From: Umbelopsis isabellina
Lineage: Eukaryota; Mucoromycota; Umbelopsidomycetes; Umbelopsidales; Umbelopsidaceae
NCBI GenBank assembly: GCA_016758905.1
Contig: JAEPQZ010000002.1
Coordinates: forward strand, 868,001-932,000
Length of the DNA stretch: 64,000 nucleotides
Reading direction: 5' to 3'
Shown: in pieces, positions 1-12,025 of the stretch
Layout: the number at the start of each line of letters is the position of its first letter
Numbering within the stretch: position 1 is the first letter of the stretch
Notes under the pieces: generated by a model
Seen by the model: the letters and a program-made list of their open reading frames with translations, nothing else
Told to the model about the DNA's origin: nothing
Databases searched by the model: none
Position numbers and translations under genes: made by a program

Positions 1-752
1 TTGCCGGAATGCCTTTATGTACTTGGGTCAGTAATATAAAAAGGCTGGACCTAATTTGATTGTCGATATTAGCATCATAGGTAGAGTTATCATTGTCAAT
101 ACAGTTGACCCGGTGTTGCGGCGTTACTCGTACTTCATATCCATAACGGGGTTGTCCTTTCACCTAGTCAAATGAAAAAAAAATAATTAAAAAAATATTG
201 TACGAGTCAACAAAAGTCTCTCAACTTTACAGGGCAATAGTCTGCATCCTATTTTATGTAAAGGCTTTACAGCCGGCACTTGCTTTAGGCCACTTTCACC
301 TGCAAAAGGCACTGTAACCAGCTATGCCAGGCATTGCTGAAGCCAGGTAGGATTTGAATGTGCTTAGATATACACGTGACCGTTAACTCGTCTTCCTTTC
401 TTTGTGGTGACAAAAGTCGGTGCAGACCAACCCATTATGTTATAAGAGCCCCATTTGCTATAATAGTATCCTTATATCTGTAATCTGAACAAAAACCAGC
501 TTTGTCAGTATATGTACATGATAGTGTGCTGTGGTACTACGCAAGTTTCATATCTGCTTTTTCCTCTTTCCAGTATTTGGTGTCTTTCAATGCCCGTCAT
601 AGGTGGTGGCCAAAAAAATTGCTGACACGGTGAAAGGATTGAAATCCACACTCACGCGGCTCCGATTCTTGTTCCATTCCCTTGCCCTCTTATTTTTTAT
701 TTGAGTCTTGGCCGTTTCCCATACCAACTCTCTCTTTCTGCTCCACTATACT
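1..752. other. Intergenic / SHMT upstream region
   Basis: No coding region is recognisable here. The stretch is AT-rich with A-tracts near 175-200. The last 100 bases before the downstream start codon are pyrimidine-rich (CTCTCTCTTTCTG), as is common just upstream of highly expressed fungal genes. No TATA box is convincing. Confidence 0.5.
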
Positions 753-2775
753 ATGTTGAGATCTGTCTTGAACACTCCTATTCGCAACGGCGCTATGCGC
801 TCTCTCTCCGCTTTGTCCGTGCAAATGGTTGGTACTACTTCACCTGCAGAAGATACTTAACTTTGTTGTTGATCATTTATAACTATCCTTTCACAGCGAG
901 GCTATGCCTTTCCTGCCGGACAAAAGGAGGTAAGAGATAGAACAATATTATATCTGCTACGCCTTTTTCGCAATGTCAAACTAATCTTGACTTCTGTGGC
1001 AGCTTCTCAACAATCGCTTGAAGGATACTGATCCAGAAATGTTCGATATCATCGAGAACGAGAAGAAGAGACAACGCAATGGCATCTGCTTGATCCCTTC
1101 AGAGGTATGTATTGTTCTATGGAGTTTTATGCCCCTCTTAACCTTGGGTATCGGCAAAGGTGTGAGCAAGTTTGCCAACAAAAACTCTACAGAATTTCAC
1201 TTCCCGATCCGTCATGGATGCTCTTGGCTCCATCATGCAAAACAAGTACTCTGAAGGATACCCTGGTGCCAGGTGAGTTAAGAATTGCGAGGTTTTAAGG
1301 AGTTGGCTTGTGCATTTCGATTGTGCTGACTTGTGTTTGTTTTGGTTAGATACTATGGTGGAAATGAATGGATCGACAAGTCCGAACTTTTGTGCCAGAA
1401 GCGTGCTCTTGAGGCTTTCAACCTTGAATCTGAGAAGTGGGGTGTCAACGTTCAGTCACTTTCCGGTATGTAGTGAAAGTGTAAGGCACAATAGGGGCAT
1501 TGAATCAAAAAAACTAACCATTGAGTAATACCAAAGGTGCTCCTGCTAACCTCTACGTCTACGGTGCTCTCATGAAGCCCCATGACCGCTTGATGGGTCT
1601 TGACCTTCCACACGGTGGACAGTAAGTGTCTGGAAGATGTTCACAAAAGTATTCGGAATAGACACAACTAACCCCGCCGATCTCACTAAAAGCTTATCTC
1701 ACGGTTACCAAACACCGACCAAGAAAATTTCAATGGTGTCAAGCTATTTTGAAACTTTGCCTTACCAGCTCGATGAGAAGACTGGCTATATCGACTATGA
1801 TGGTCTTGAGAAGAATGCTAAGCTTTACCGACCCAAGATTATCGTTGCCGGTGCTAGTGCTTACCCCAGAAATATTGACTTTGCCAGAATGAGAAAGGTT
1901 CGTTGAGATACTGAACAGTCAGTTATATCGATTCTGATTTTGACATATCATTTTTATTGCAGATTGCCGACTCTGTCAATGCATACCTCCATGTCGATAT
2001 GGCCCATATTAGTGGTCTTGTTGCCGCTGGAGTTTTGCCTTCTCCATTCGAATATGCCGATCTTGTTATGACCACTACTCACAAATCTCTTCGTGGACCT
2101 CGTGGTGCCATGATCTTCTTCCGCAAGGGTGTCCGTGGCCACGATAAGAAAGGCAACGAGATCAAATATGATTTGGAGGGACCTATCAACACCTCTGTTT
2201 TCCCCGGTCACCAAGGTGGTCCTCACAACCACACCATTGCTGCCCTTGCTGTTGCATTGAAGCAATGCAAGGAACCTATCTATAAGGAATACCAACAACA
2301 AGTTTTGGACAACAACCAAGCTTTCGCCAAGGCATTCACTAGCAAGGGTTATGAACTCGTTTCCGGTGGTACTGACACCCATTTGTTGCTTGTCAACCTT
2401 CGTTCCAAGGGCATTGATGGTGCACGTGTCGAGCGTGTTCTTGAGTTGGTCAACATTGCTGCCAACAAGAACACTGTTCCTGGCGATAAGAGCGCCTTGA
2501 TTCCCGGTGGTCTCCGCATTGGTACCCCTGCTATGACCAGTCGTGGTCTTAAGGAAGAGGATTTTGCCAAAGTTGCCGACTTCATTGACCGGGCTGTCCA
2601 GATTGCCCTTGATGAGAAGAAGAAGGTGTCCAGCACTAAGTTGGTTGATTTCAAAAAGCACATTGGTAACGGAGAAAACATCTCTGCTCTCCAAGATCTC
2701 AAGAAAGACGTTATTTCCTTCTCAGAGAGCTTCCCCACTGTCGGCTTCAATGAGGACGAGATGACTTATCAATAG
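753..2775 (+). CDS. SHM1: Serine hydroxymethyltransferase, mitochondrial
   Basis: PLP enzyme that interconverts serine plus tetrahydrofolate with glycine plus methylene-tetrahydrofolate. I read eight exons: 753-827, 897-929, 1003-1104, 1193-1272, 1350-1465, 1537-1621, 1693-1897 and 1963-2775, giving 502 residues, the normal eukaryotic length. The SHMT signature [12 protein letters not shown] is present with the PLP lysine at about residue 273. [13 protein letters not shown] and the C-terminal [11 protein letters not shown] are also intact. The first 25 residues ([19 protein letters not shown]) are basic and Ser/Leu-rich with no acidic residue, as in a mitochondrial presequence, so this is probably the mitochondrial isoform. 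Intron 1 begins with the unusual donor GTTGGT, the only choice that keeps the frame into [11 protein letters not shown]. The neighbour downstream converges. Confidence 0.96.
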
Positions 2776-3086
2776 ACTATTATCCTTTCTCTAATGCTTC
2801 AACAGCATTCATAAGATTTTCTTTCTCCACTATACATTTTCACCAAATGCCATTCACTCACCTGTAACTGTAGCTCTTTGATTTCCAAATACACATGTTT
2901 TTTCATACATTGATACAATCTATTGCCAATTTCAACCAATATTATGTGAACAAGGCCTAACATCTTTTTCATTTCATGCATTCTAATCTACATTTGAGGT
3001 GTGAGAAGGAACTATCTATAGTGAGTTGTCTAAGATTGTTAGAGTGGAGGATTAATCATGGATGGAGTAAGGGTATCATGTATAAA
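2776..3086. other. Short convergent intergenic region
   Basis: About 310 bp between two stop codons facing each other. It must hold both 3' UTRs and polyadenylation sites. It is AT-rich, and no separate feature is seen. Confidence 0.5.
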
Positions 3087-5889
3087 CTACATCAAAACAC
3101 AACCTCCGTTGCGTTTGGAACCATTCTTGTTGTTGGCATGGGTTAGGCCGCGAATTTGGATACGATGAATCTTGTGTCCGGTAAGATGCTTGTAGTATAA
3201 AGTTTGTTGCTCTTTAACGTAGCGCCAGTTGCCATCCGACACTCTTATATCCATTTGCTTGCCATCATAATGATAACCTGGCACGAAAATCTCAGTTTCA
3301 TCACATTGATCCTCATGCTCGAAAACAAAAGTGTATTCCAGCTTTTCTAAATTGAATGCTGCTGATATGGGTACACCAGCTACCTTGGCAGCATATGGTC
3401 TCTGTTATAGCAGTTCCCAGTTAGTTAACAGTAACTTACAATGACGAGCAATGAGCTTCACCATGCAATTAGTACTTACAATCACAGCGTCTAGAACTCG
3501 TCCTCCTTTGTGCCAGTGTTCCTGGCTGCTGTCTACGGCGGGCGTCATTTCGTCATCAATTGATTTTAACTTCTGCACGTTGATCTCAGGATTAGCAATA
3601 AGGCCACTATCTGCAATAGTGCCGTCTTCAACAAGCTTTCCGTTGGTTTGAACAGCAGCGTTATCCGTACTGTCCTTCAATGGCGAATAAATTGAGAAAT
3701 CTTCGCCATTCCAGTGATCGCCATGTGTATTGTCGTTTGTAGGATTATAATTCCACAAACTAAAGGAAGTAATGAATTAGCTCTCACCATCTAACACACG
3801 ACCTCATAATCTATAAAAAACTTGAATTCTTACGTAAAATTCACCAAATTGCTTTCTAGAGCATATATAACGGCATCCAGAAAATTTGTATGATGGCTAT
3901 AGTCACCAGTATCAAAGGCTCTCCTCTGGTTCAGATCCATGGGAATGCCCACTTCACCGACAACGCAAGGTTTATCACCCATGTTGCTGATACCACTTTC
4001 TCGTACATTGCGGATTTGGCCCTGATAATTCTTTTTCGCTCCCTTAACTCCAAAATACGTAGCCTTGATAACATTACCTCCCTGTGATGGATGTATGTCA
4101 GTCTAAGGCTATGCTTCGAAGGCTGTACATCATATGCCTTTACCTTTTGCAAATGTTGCACGTCATGTGTCAATGTGCCCATGAACTTTTTGTAGAAGAC
4201 ACAGTTCAAGTCATACCAATGCGGGGCAAAGACTACATTGCTATGGTGATCATCTATGCCATAAACAGGTGCAACCTTAATTTGACGAATAATGGAAACA
4301 TTAGTAAAGAAAGAAACATTCGGTGCTGGCATGTCACATGAGGAAGGTTTTCTTACCTCGTTAGGTAGTGGCTCTACAAAGCACATCCATTCTGGTCGAA
4401 CATTCTGAATAGCTTTTGCATAAGCATTAACGAACGGTAAATAGAAATCTTTGTAGAAAGACACTGGTTCTCCTGTTTTAGGGTGCTTTGCAAAATAGTT
4501 GTCCTGCATGATCTTGGGTTTGCCATTGGGATCTATCCCCCAAACGCCATGATCACGCCAGATACAGCCATGACCTTCCTGCCAAGCAGAGGTCTTTGAC
4601 TGATTGATCATGCGCTTATGCGATCGCTTGGTAGGAACAGGCCAGCTCTTGACGTATACATCCACTTCCTGAGGCATTCCATCTCCTAGAGCGAAGCCCT
4701 GCAAAGGAGTAGGAGAGTCGCCAAATATCAGGTTGACGACAGAATCGTATTTTTGAAGTGTTGGCAAACCGATATAGCCTGGGTGGGGTTCATTTATAAC
4801 CTCGAATCCAAGTACAGCCTCCAGGTTTGCCAATCGCTCTCCTAAATGAGCAAAACAGTTGATGAAATGAGTCTGAAGATATTCCTGCACTGACCTTCCT
4901 TGATGGGTTTTTGAAGGTGCAAAAGTGTCACCGGCAAAGAATAGGGTGAACATAGTGCTACTGGCTAATTTAGTGTAATTTGTTGGCCAAACCTGTTTCG
5001 ATACGGATAAGTAACAGGTAATCGTGAACATAAAGCGAATTTTAAGGGCAGGTGACTTACCATAGGAAGAGGATCTCCAGGAACAGCATTTGTGTTGTGT
5101 ACATATGCAGCGCCAGTCTCTTTGAAAGACTTGATATTTAAACCAGCAACGTCAAAAGTCCATCCAGGTGCACCCGATCCGCCAGAATAACGTGACCACT
5201 GTACATTTGATACAAACCAATCAATACAAATTTGTGCAATTATTACAGTCAATGATATTGTCTCTTACCGCATCCTGATGAGGATCTATAAAACATTTGA
5301 TACCATATCCTGGCATCATCTCAATGATTTTGATAAGGTAGTCAATGTAGTCCTCGTCATATTTCCCGGGGCCTGCATGCTCCAAGCTTTCCCAAGGCAC
5401 GAGCAACCGAACAAAAGTAAGACCCCAAGCTTGAAGTCTTCCAAAATGCTCGGGCGCATCTTCAAGGGGAAAGGGGCGACCAACAAAGCTTACATTTTGA
5501 TGGTCCCAGAAAAGGCCCTCGTCGTATAAATGAGTTGATCCGGCATACGGGCTAGTGGGTAACTTGGAAGCCCCGCACAGATTTACACCTCTCATAAGCA
5601 ATACTCTGCCTTGCTCGTCTCTGAACCACTTATCGTTGCCTTGAACGCAACTTGACCAATGCTGTGCTGGGTTGTTAGACGAGCCCAACTGCTTGGTTCC
5701 GCCTTGTTCGTTGGATGAGTACGAAGATAGTGTCGATTGATCTGCATTGTTAATCTCCGGGGCTGAACCGTGATGTGGTCGCAGTGGAAGTATTAACGCT
5801 GGGTCCACGGTCGGCATTCTCTCCTGAGACGAGTCAGAATGCTCGCCATCAGACATGGATGATAATGATTCTTGAGCATGTGGCGGCAT
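3087..5889 (-). CDS. GH5 steryl-beta-glucosidase / glucocerebrosidase-like (EGCrP type)
   Basis: Glycoside hydrolase family 5 enzyme of the fungal EGCrP1/EGCrP2 type, which removes glucose from glucosylceramide or ergosteryl-glucoside. Exons on the minus strand: 5889-5269, 5198-5061, 4992-4357, 4275-4144, 4081-3834, 3759-3480 and 3401-3087, giving 789 residues. The acid/base Glu lies in FEVINEPHPGY (about residue 321) and the nucleophile Glu in CVVGEVGIPMD (about residue 552). FIDPHQDAWSRYSGGSGAPGW is the conserved substrate-site block. The first ~70 residues are polar and probably disordered. There is no signal peptide, so the enzyme should be intracellular. The C-terminus is unusual: a basic Asn/Lys-rich stretch ending in GGCVLM, a CaaX prenylation box. 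Steryl-glucosidase and glucocerebrosidase cannot be told apart by eye. Confidence 0.92.
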
Positions 5890-6771
5890 TGTGAGTGGAT
5901 CAAAGAATGAATAGAAAGCCCGTCAAACCACGCGAGGCAAGTTTAAATTTTTAGGGCATTTAATATCCGCCTTTATTTAATGCTGGTGCTCATATGATGT
6001 GAACAAGTGTACTTAACAGTGATATCGCGTGAGCTTCATAAAATCACAACTGGTTCACCAGATTTCTATGTATTAAATCCCTCATGTAGGCTGATTTCTG
6101 CGTTATGGCATTGTAGTGTCCACAGTTTATGTCAAGAGTTGTTCTATTCAGATAATTGATCCTACCTCTACATTATACCTCGGCAATTTTTCTCGGAATT
6201 CGATATATTATTCCAACGTTGTATTTTTACAGAGACGTAGAATGCTATTCATTGAAAACTTGCTTTGCTTGAGATCTTGAACCTAAGCGTAGTCTCTCTC
6301 ACACAAAAAGTAACAAGAACAAAGAACTGTTCACAAGATGTGTTTCAAATAAATTATTTCCAGGTTTAACTCCTCTGCTAAATTGACCTAATTAGTGATG
6401 GGGGATGCCATACTAGATATTTGGCAATGGCCGTGACATACTCAACAGAGTTTGCTTGCCACCTGTCATACATCATGTTCTGTGTGTGAAACGACAAGGC
6501 GATGCGGGATCCGTAGCACTTGTATCAGTGTTTACCAATTGATTTTGATTACTTACTACGTAGTTATCAATACTCGAGCTCTGTATATCTAGATAATCGT
6601 ATAAAAGATGCCCTTCCTATCTTAAAACAAATGAGCCTCATGCACTGTTGGTATGGCGGCCAGTGCTCTGCAATGAACATTGTTCATGCACTAAAGTCAG
6701 CTGATCCCTCCGCGTTATAAATTGCCAGCAATAACTCAATAGTCCGAATTCCAGATTTCTGTTACAAAGCG
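5890..6771. other. Divergent promoter region
   Basis: About 880 bp between the start codons of two divergent genes. It is AT-rich with scattered short reading frames that show no protein-like composition. It presumably holds both promoters. No gene or repeat is recognised. Confidence 0.5.
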
Positions 6772-7653
6772 ATGCAGGCTATTGCGTTCTTGCTTACCCT
6801 CCTTCTACCTGTTGTTCTCATCTACTTTATTCGTAGCGAAAGCAAACCAGACTCACTACAATCACCAACAGCCAAGAAGAAGAAAAAGCCCAAGAAGAAG
6901 ACAAGCAAACGATCCGAGTCGAGTACTCAATCTTCACCAGCTGTCAAGAGCGATGAACCAGATCGCGAACCTCAATCACCTGTAGAGAAGTCAGTGGACA
7001 CAAAGGCGCTTGAAGCCGTTACTGACGACGAAGATTCAGCAGCCGAGCTCGAAGAAACAACTGAAAAGTCTGAGACCTTCGTGGAAGTCAAAAGGAAAAA
7101 GGAAGTCAACGACAGCCAGGTCAGCCGTATGACGATCGATGATGATCTTGACGGGACCTCACGCTATTCAAGAGTGATGCGCATCAAAACTGATGAACCA
7201 GTGTCTCGACAGGGGTTAGAGCCTCTAGAGCCAGGATGGAATCGAGCTGCCAGTAAACGTAATGTATCATTGTGGGTTAATAACGGTTAATGTGTATACA
7301 AGTGCTGACCAAGGTTTTTTCTATCAGCACGAAACGTATCTCAAGGTGGAGCATCTCCCAATTCTTATGAGATTTTGACCAAAAAACAACGAGAAAATCA
7401 GGCGAAAGCCTTGAAGAAGAAGGAAGACAAGGCAGCTCGCCAAACTGAACAGGACGCTAGATTGCGACAGCATAAACGGGAATTAGAGAAACATAAAATC
7501 AACGATTTTTATTCAAAGGGAGCTGGAAAGAAGCTGACAGCTCCATCAAGCGTTTGGGCCAGCAGCAGCGGCTCGCCTGGATCACCAGGAAGTGGCAAGC
7601 GACCTCAAGGTGTAGCTAGCTTGAATGAACATGGACAATTAATATGGGACTAA
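6772..7653 (+). CDS. Single-pass membrane protein with basic, coiled-coil cytosolic tail
   Basis: Not recognised. Two exons, 6772-7258 and 7328-7653, give 270 residues. An N-terminal hydrophobic segment (residues ~3-20, IAFLLTLLLPVVLIYFI) is followed by a Lys-rich block (KKKKKPKKK, ~36-44), an acidic Ser/Glu stretch (~65-115) and a highly charged helical region (~175-215) with the pattern of a coiled coil. It ends in a Ser/Gly/Pro-rich tail closing with GQLIWD. This resembles an ER signal-anchor protein with a long cytosolic coil, such as a ribosome-binding or tethering protein, but the function is a guess. The start was chosen because the hydrophobic anchor begins right after it. Splicing at 7258/7328 restores one continuous frame. 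Confidence 0.75.
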
Positions 7654-7931
7654 AAAAGTTATTGCTTTTCGTGTATCGAGGATGTTCGAACATCCACCTA
7701 CGTCAAATATATTTGTATTTTTAAAAAAAAGAAGTGAAGGAACAAAAAATTATGATGAACAGATGTAGTCAATCATAAAACGAATGTATAGGGTTGAGAT
7801 TTGAAAGGGTGTTACAAGATTTGAGGATATGGCGCAAAAGGTATCTGAATGGTCAGTTGATAGAATTTGGTATCAAAGAATACCAGTTTACATATCATTG
7901 ATATACTCTACAAAATGAAAGGAGGGCTGAT

Positions 7932-9005
7932 TTAATTCTCAACATAGAAAGCGTGACCATGGAATGAGCAGGTCTCGTTATGTTGAGTGGTAGCAGTAGC
8001 CTTGTAGAAATAGGCAACGTTGCTATCATCGGAGGTGATGGTATCCTTAAGGTTGAAGATTTGCTTAATGTGTTCGTCACCAGTCCAGGTATCTTTGACC
8101 TTGGTGGCGGTCTTGGTGTTCAAATCAACCTTGTAGAGTTCAACGGACTTGAAGTCCTCGACATGAGAAGCGGAATCACGGTCTGTTAGAGAAAGGATGC
8201 ATTAATATACTTCTTTCATGTACGGTATATGACTGATGGCTGAATCACTTACTGAGACTGATGGAGAATTGCGAACCCTTCTTGACCTTTTGCTCGGAAG
8301 CGGGATGATCAATGCTGACACCGAAACAACCGCTATCGACGTTGCTGTCGAGGCTGCTGCCATCGTCTTCAACGCTATCGGTACCATCATCGTTCTTGTG
8401 GCTAGCGGCAACGACCTTGAAGACCTTGCTCATAAGCAAACAGTCAGGACCAGCGGTGTTATGTACCCAGGTACTGTTATAGTTCCAAATTAATAAATTT
8501 TTTTAGTGGGGATTTTGTGGCGAATAACAGAAATTCAGGGATATGAACGATATAATACCGGAATTCAAACTGAGCAGGCAACTTGACTTTCTTGGTGTAC
8601 TTTGAGATGTCAACGCTATAGTTAATCAAAGTTAATTTCAAAGTCATGATCTGTCATTTGATATTAGTGGAACATCTAATGTTACCTAAGAGTGGCCTGC
8701 TTGTTGAGAGCATAGTTTCCAGTCCAAGCGGAACCAAGGTACTTGAGCTTGTCGCCAGAGCCAACACTGTAGATGTCGACGGCATTGACAATCTTCTTTT
8801 CGCTGTTGGGCTGTCTGGTGACGGTCAACTTGACCTTGCTGCCCTCAGTGAAGCTTTGGCTCTTGGTGGGAGCGGTCAAAGCAATACCACCACAGAATTT
8901 CTTCTGGGCCGAGTCCATTTGATCGGACAAGCTGTCGGCTGAGGCGAAGGGGGCGGTGACAGCCAAGAATCCGAGAGTAAGAGTTGCGGCAAGTGAGAAT
9001 TTCAT
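7932..9005 (-). CDS. Secreted protein with two tandem Kre9/Knh1-like Ig-fold domains
   Basis: Four exons (9005-8686, 8615-8559, 8473-8253, 8182-7932) give 282 residues. It starts with a clear signal peptide (MKFSLAATLTLGFLAVTAPFASA, cleavage near residue 23). The mature part contains the same domain twice: CGGIALTAPTKSQSFTEGSKVKLTV (from ~37) and CFGVSIDHPASEQKVKKGSQFSISLS (from ~170). Each is followed by a block with alternating strands, and each starts with a Cys paired to a later Cys. The P-x(3)-Q-x(2)-x-G-S start resembles the Kre9/Knh1 (Ser-Thr-rich GPI-anchored) cell-wall family, but here there is no GPI tail and little Ser/Thr. It is probably a secreted cell-wall or extracellular protein. 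The ligand is unknown and the family link is inference. Confidence 0.8.
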
Positions 9006-9162
9006 TCTGGTTGCTTGGCGAGTGAGATGAAAGAAAGCTAGAAACACGCGAAACGAGTATGGCTGGTATTATTATTTTTTTATTGAAATTGGCTTGACAA
9101 AAATAGATTTGTTCGAGGGAACTAACCGTTGTGTAACGGTCTGTCAATGAAAATATCGACCA

Positions 9163-11752
9163 TCACAGCCGAGCCAACATCGATAGCATACAACACAATA
9201 AAGCTTGTTTCTTGGCTTCAGAAGCCAATACGTTTACATGGCATTTCTCTTCAGGCCGGAGACTTATGCCAATGGTTTTCCAGTCTTGAAGCCTAATACT
9301 GTGGGGATCACAGCATACCTTTTTTAAATAACGCTTTACGCGTGGACTAACTAATCGAGCAATGTCAGAGTAGTCATAATCTTCCTTTTTGACCCCATAC
9401 AATTTTAGACAGTAGAACCAAATAGCCCTGCGCAAAGGCGATGTGTCTAATAAGGTATCTTCTTGCTGATTGAATATACTGCAAAATCAGACAGCGGATT
9501 AGTTAAATTAACTAAATTTCAAACTCCCGACATTTCCTTTTTGACGGTACTCACCTCCAATCAGTGATGCTAAGAGCTTCATGGAACTCAGAGTCCAAGT
9601 ATTCTCCAACAGACGGTAAATAATGATTGACCAAGTCGCAAGCTTCTGTTTCCCATGAAAAGTCTCCCAAGTTCAGCTCTTCATGCTTCTTGATATCGAA
9701 TTCATCATATTCTATGACTTTATTGGCCTCTTTGTCCGCAAATCGATCAAGATCTTCGTAAATGGCGTTTACGTACGTATTGACAGTGGATGGAAGATCG
9801 GCGTCAGACTTGGGAGGAGCTCCACCTTCCGACATGCGTCGAACAGGATAATTTTTGGTCGCCATCTCTTCATTGTCTCTGGTTGATGTACTACGCAAGC
9901 AGTGTCCAGAAGCATCCTGTGATATGTTAGTTTGGGCTGTCTCTTTAAGTATTGATATAATCTCATTGGTTCGATCTTCAATTTCAGATTCTGTAGCAAT
10001 ATCCGCTTCATGCTCTTGATCTTGGCCTAGAGACGGCGAATTCATCCTGATGCCTAGCACCGAAACGGTATTATGATGATGTTCGTGCAAGGAATATGCT
10101 AAGGAAGGCAAGTTCATGGGATCTTCATACCACCCAGTGGCGGCTGATGCAGCATCCAATGCAGCTTGTTCATCACTTGGAGGTGCGATCTCTTGACAAT
10201 GAAAAGATCCAGATGCATGCTCCGCGCCAGGCCACAATTTCTCATCCAGTACAAATCCTCCACACATATCAGGTTCGCAAACTACGCCGCAAGCTCCAAC
10301 GAAGCTACTCATGCTCAGTACACTTGCAAAAATGGTGGTGGCATGAACAAGTTCGCTCGTGCTCCAGGTGTCGGATACAAGGGTACCGATAGTGTTATGC
10401 CTCATCAATTGAGCAATGTCATTTTCCTCCAGTCGCCATGGTTGACGCGAGAGCCTTAACAGAAGACGAGATATCGACCGTAATTTGAAGGGAGCATGGT
10501 GTATTCCTAATAACCAGGATTTATCTCCACCATGCTGAAAAAACTCATAGGATAGAAGTTGTACTAGGTACTGACACTGATGTTCTGCAGCAGCCTATCA
10601 AAATTGAGAGGGTCAGGTCATTTGCAAAATATCATCATAATTAGCAAGGAATGTTTCATTTTGTACCATAATTCCCAAATAGTATCGCCAGGGAGGATGC
10701 AATGGGCCAATGGAGCGTCTAAGTATGACAGAAAATGTAGAGTCTAAAGCCTCGAAGTAAGTCGGAAAGTACGCTAGTACTCGAGATAGATTGGTGATGC
10801 GGCCATGTGTAAGGTAGTTTTGACAAGTCAATTGCCATAAATATTCATCAACAGGTCTGCTGGCGGGCTTTGAGCTGGGAAATTGTGACTGAAACAAGCG
10901 ATCAACGTCTTTAACACGAGGATCAGTTATGTCATCGCTATGATTTTCTTTGGAACTCATGACCCAAGATGATTGCAGTGGTGAAATTGGTGATAATTTG
11001 TTGGCACGAAGAGGATCGTTTTCGTCAAAAAGAGGTGCAATATCTGGTTCGGCAATGAAGAATGATGGTGAATTGTGTATTAATGTTGGAGTTTGAATCC
11101 CGGAAGCCTAATATTAGAAGACAAAGGAGATTTACGTTAGGAAAAAGAGCTAAATTAACTGTTTGTCATGGGGAACATAGTAACATACTTGCGCCTGGTC
11201 GAGAAAGCGTTTACATCTTTGACGTACATCGTAATACGGACAGCTGACGGATAACCGCAATAAAGTTAGCAAGTAAAGATGCAGTTGTTCCGCAGCCTCT
11301 TCAACTTCCAATCGAGTATCCTCGGACGGCAATGTATTATCCTCATCAGCTTCATTAATTTCTGGAGACGAGGATAATTTGGCGTTATCCAATTTTAGTT
11401 GTTCTCCATCAATAGGATTTTGCAAAGTAGTTTTCGGCACTGATGTAAGTGCATATGACCGGATAAGGCTGAATATTTTTTGAAGAGTATGATATCTTGT
11501 TCGTTGATTATCACTTTGCAACGAACTAAACAATGCCACGCGAAGCCTTGAAGCTTGCATTCGCCGTGTTTGAGAATCCAGTATTGCTACAAACAAAAAG
11601 TAATTATTTTTGTAAGTGGAGCTGTGCACGGACTGGAAAATAGCGGAGTCGTTTTACTCCAACGTGCGAATATTGGCCGCAGCGCAGCATTTACCTTCGT
11701 CACAATTGTCCATTTCTACAGTATGAGTTTTACCTTGGACGGCTGTAACCAT
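9163..11752 (-). CDS. Sestrin family protein
   Basis: Homologue of animal sestrins, which sense leucine and restrain TORC1 through GATOR2 and also have an AhpD-like redox domain. Five exons (11752-11695, 11586-11189, 11107-10667, 10594-9555, 9478-9163) give 750 residues against about 480-550 in animals. Residues ~255-330 match the sestrin N-terminal helical domain: FPTYFEALDSTFSVIL, PPWRYYLGIM joined by splicing to AAAEHQCQYLVQLL. The Cys in EHQC (about residue 306) matches the AhpD-like redox Cys of SESN2. The last exon holds PLRRAIWFYCLKLYG, EDYDYSDIARL and SEAKKQALL, the leucine-pocket region of SESN2. The extra length is an N-terminal extension and a polar insertion (~420-560). Start choice is moderately sure. 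It lies in a minus-strand run with Arp3. Confidence 0.9.
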
Positions 11753-12025
11753 GGAAATAATACCAGAACTCAAAGTGTTGTCTAGTGTGAATGTGTGGAA
11801 TCTTGGAATTTAAGCGGACAATACAAGGAAGAGTGGAAATATCAACAAATTTCGCAAGTCATGGATGTCTTGCTTTTCTGTATAAGGCGGAAGAACAGCA
11901 GTCCTTCATTTTTTGCATGATACTCGTTATGTACTTCTCCAGTTTAGCATCATTGATTTTTAGGTTTGAACCAAGTTATATATATATTTGGATATTTTTT
12001 GCAAGTTTTTATTTTCCACATTTCA

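Noticed and set aside
1954-2694. 246-codon minus-strand frame inside SHMT exon 8
   Set aside because: It is the antisense of a well-conserved SHMT exon and arises from codon bias. It has no motif of its own.
11081-11115. GTTTGAATCCCGGAAGCC, resembling a tRNA T-arm end
   Set aside because: It falls inside a coding exon of the sestrin gene and no cloverleaf can be drawn around it.
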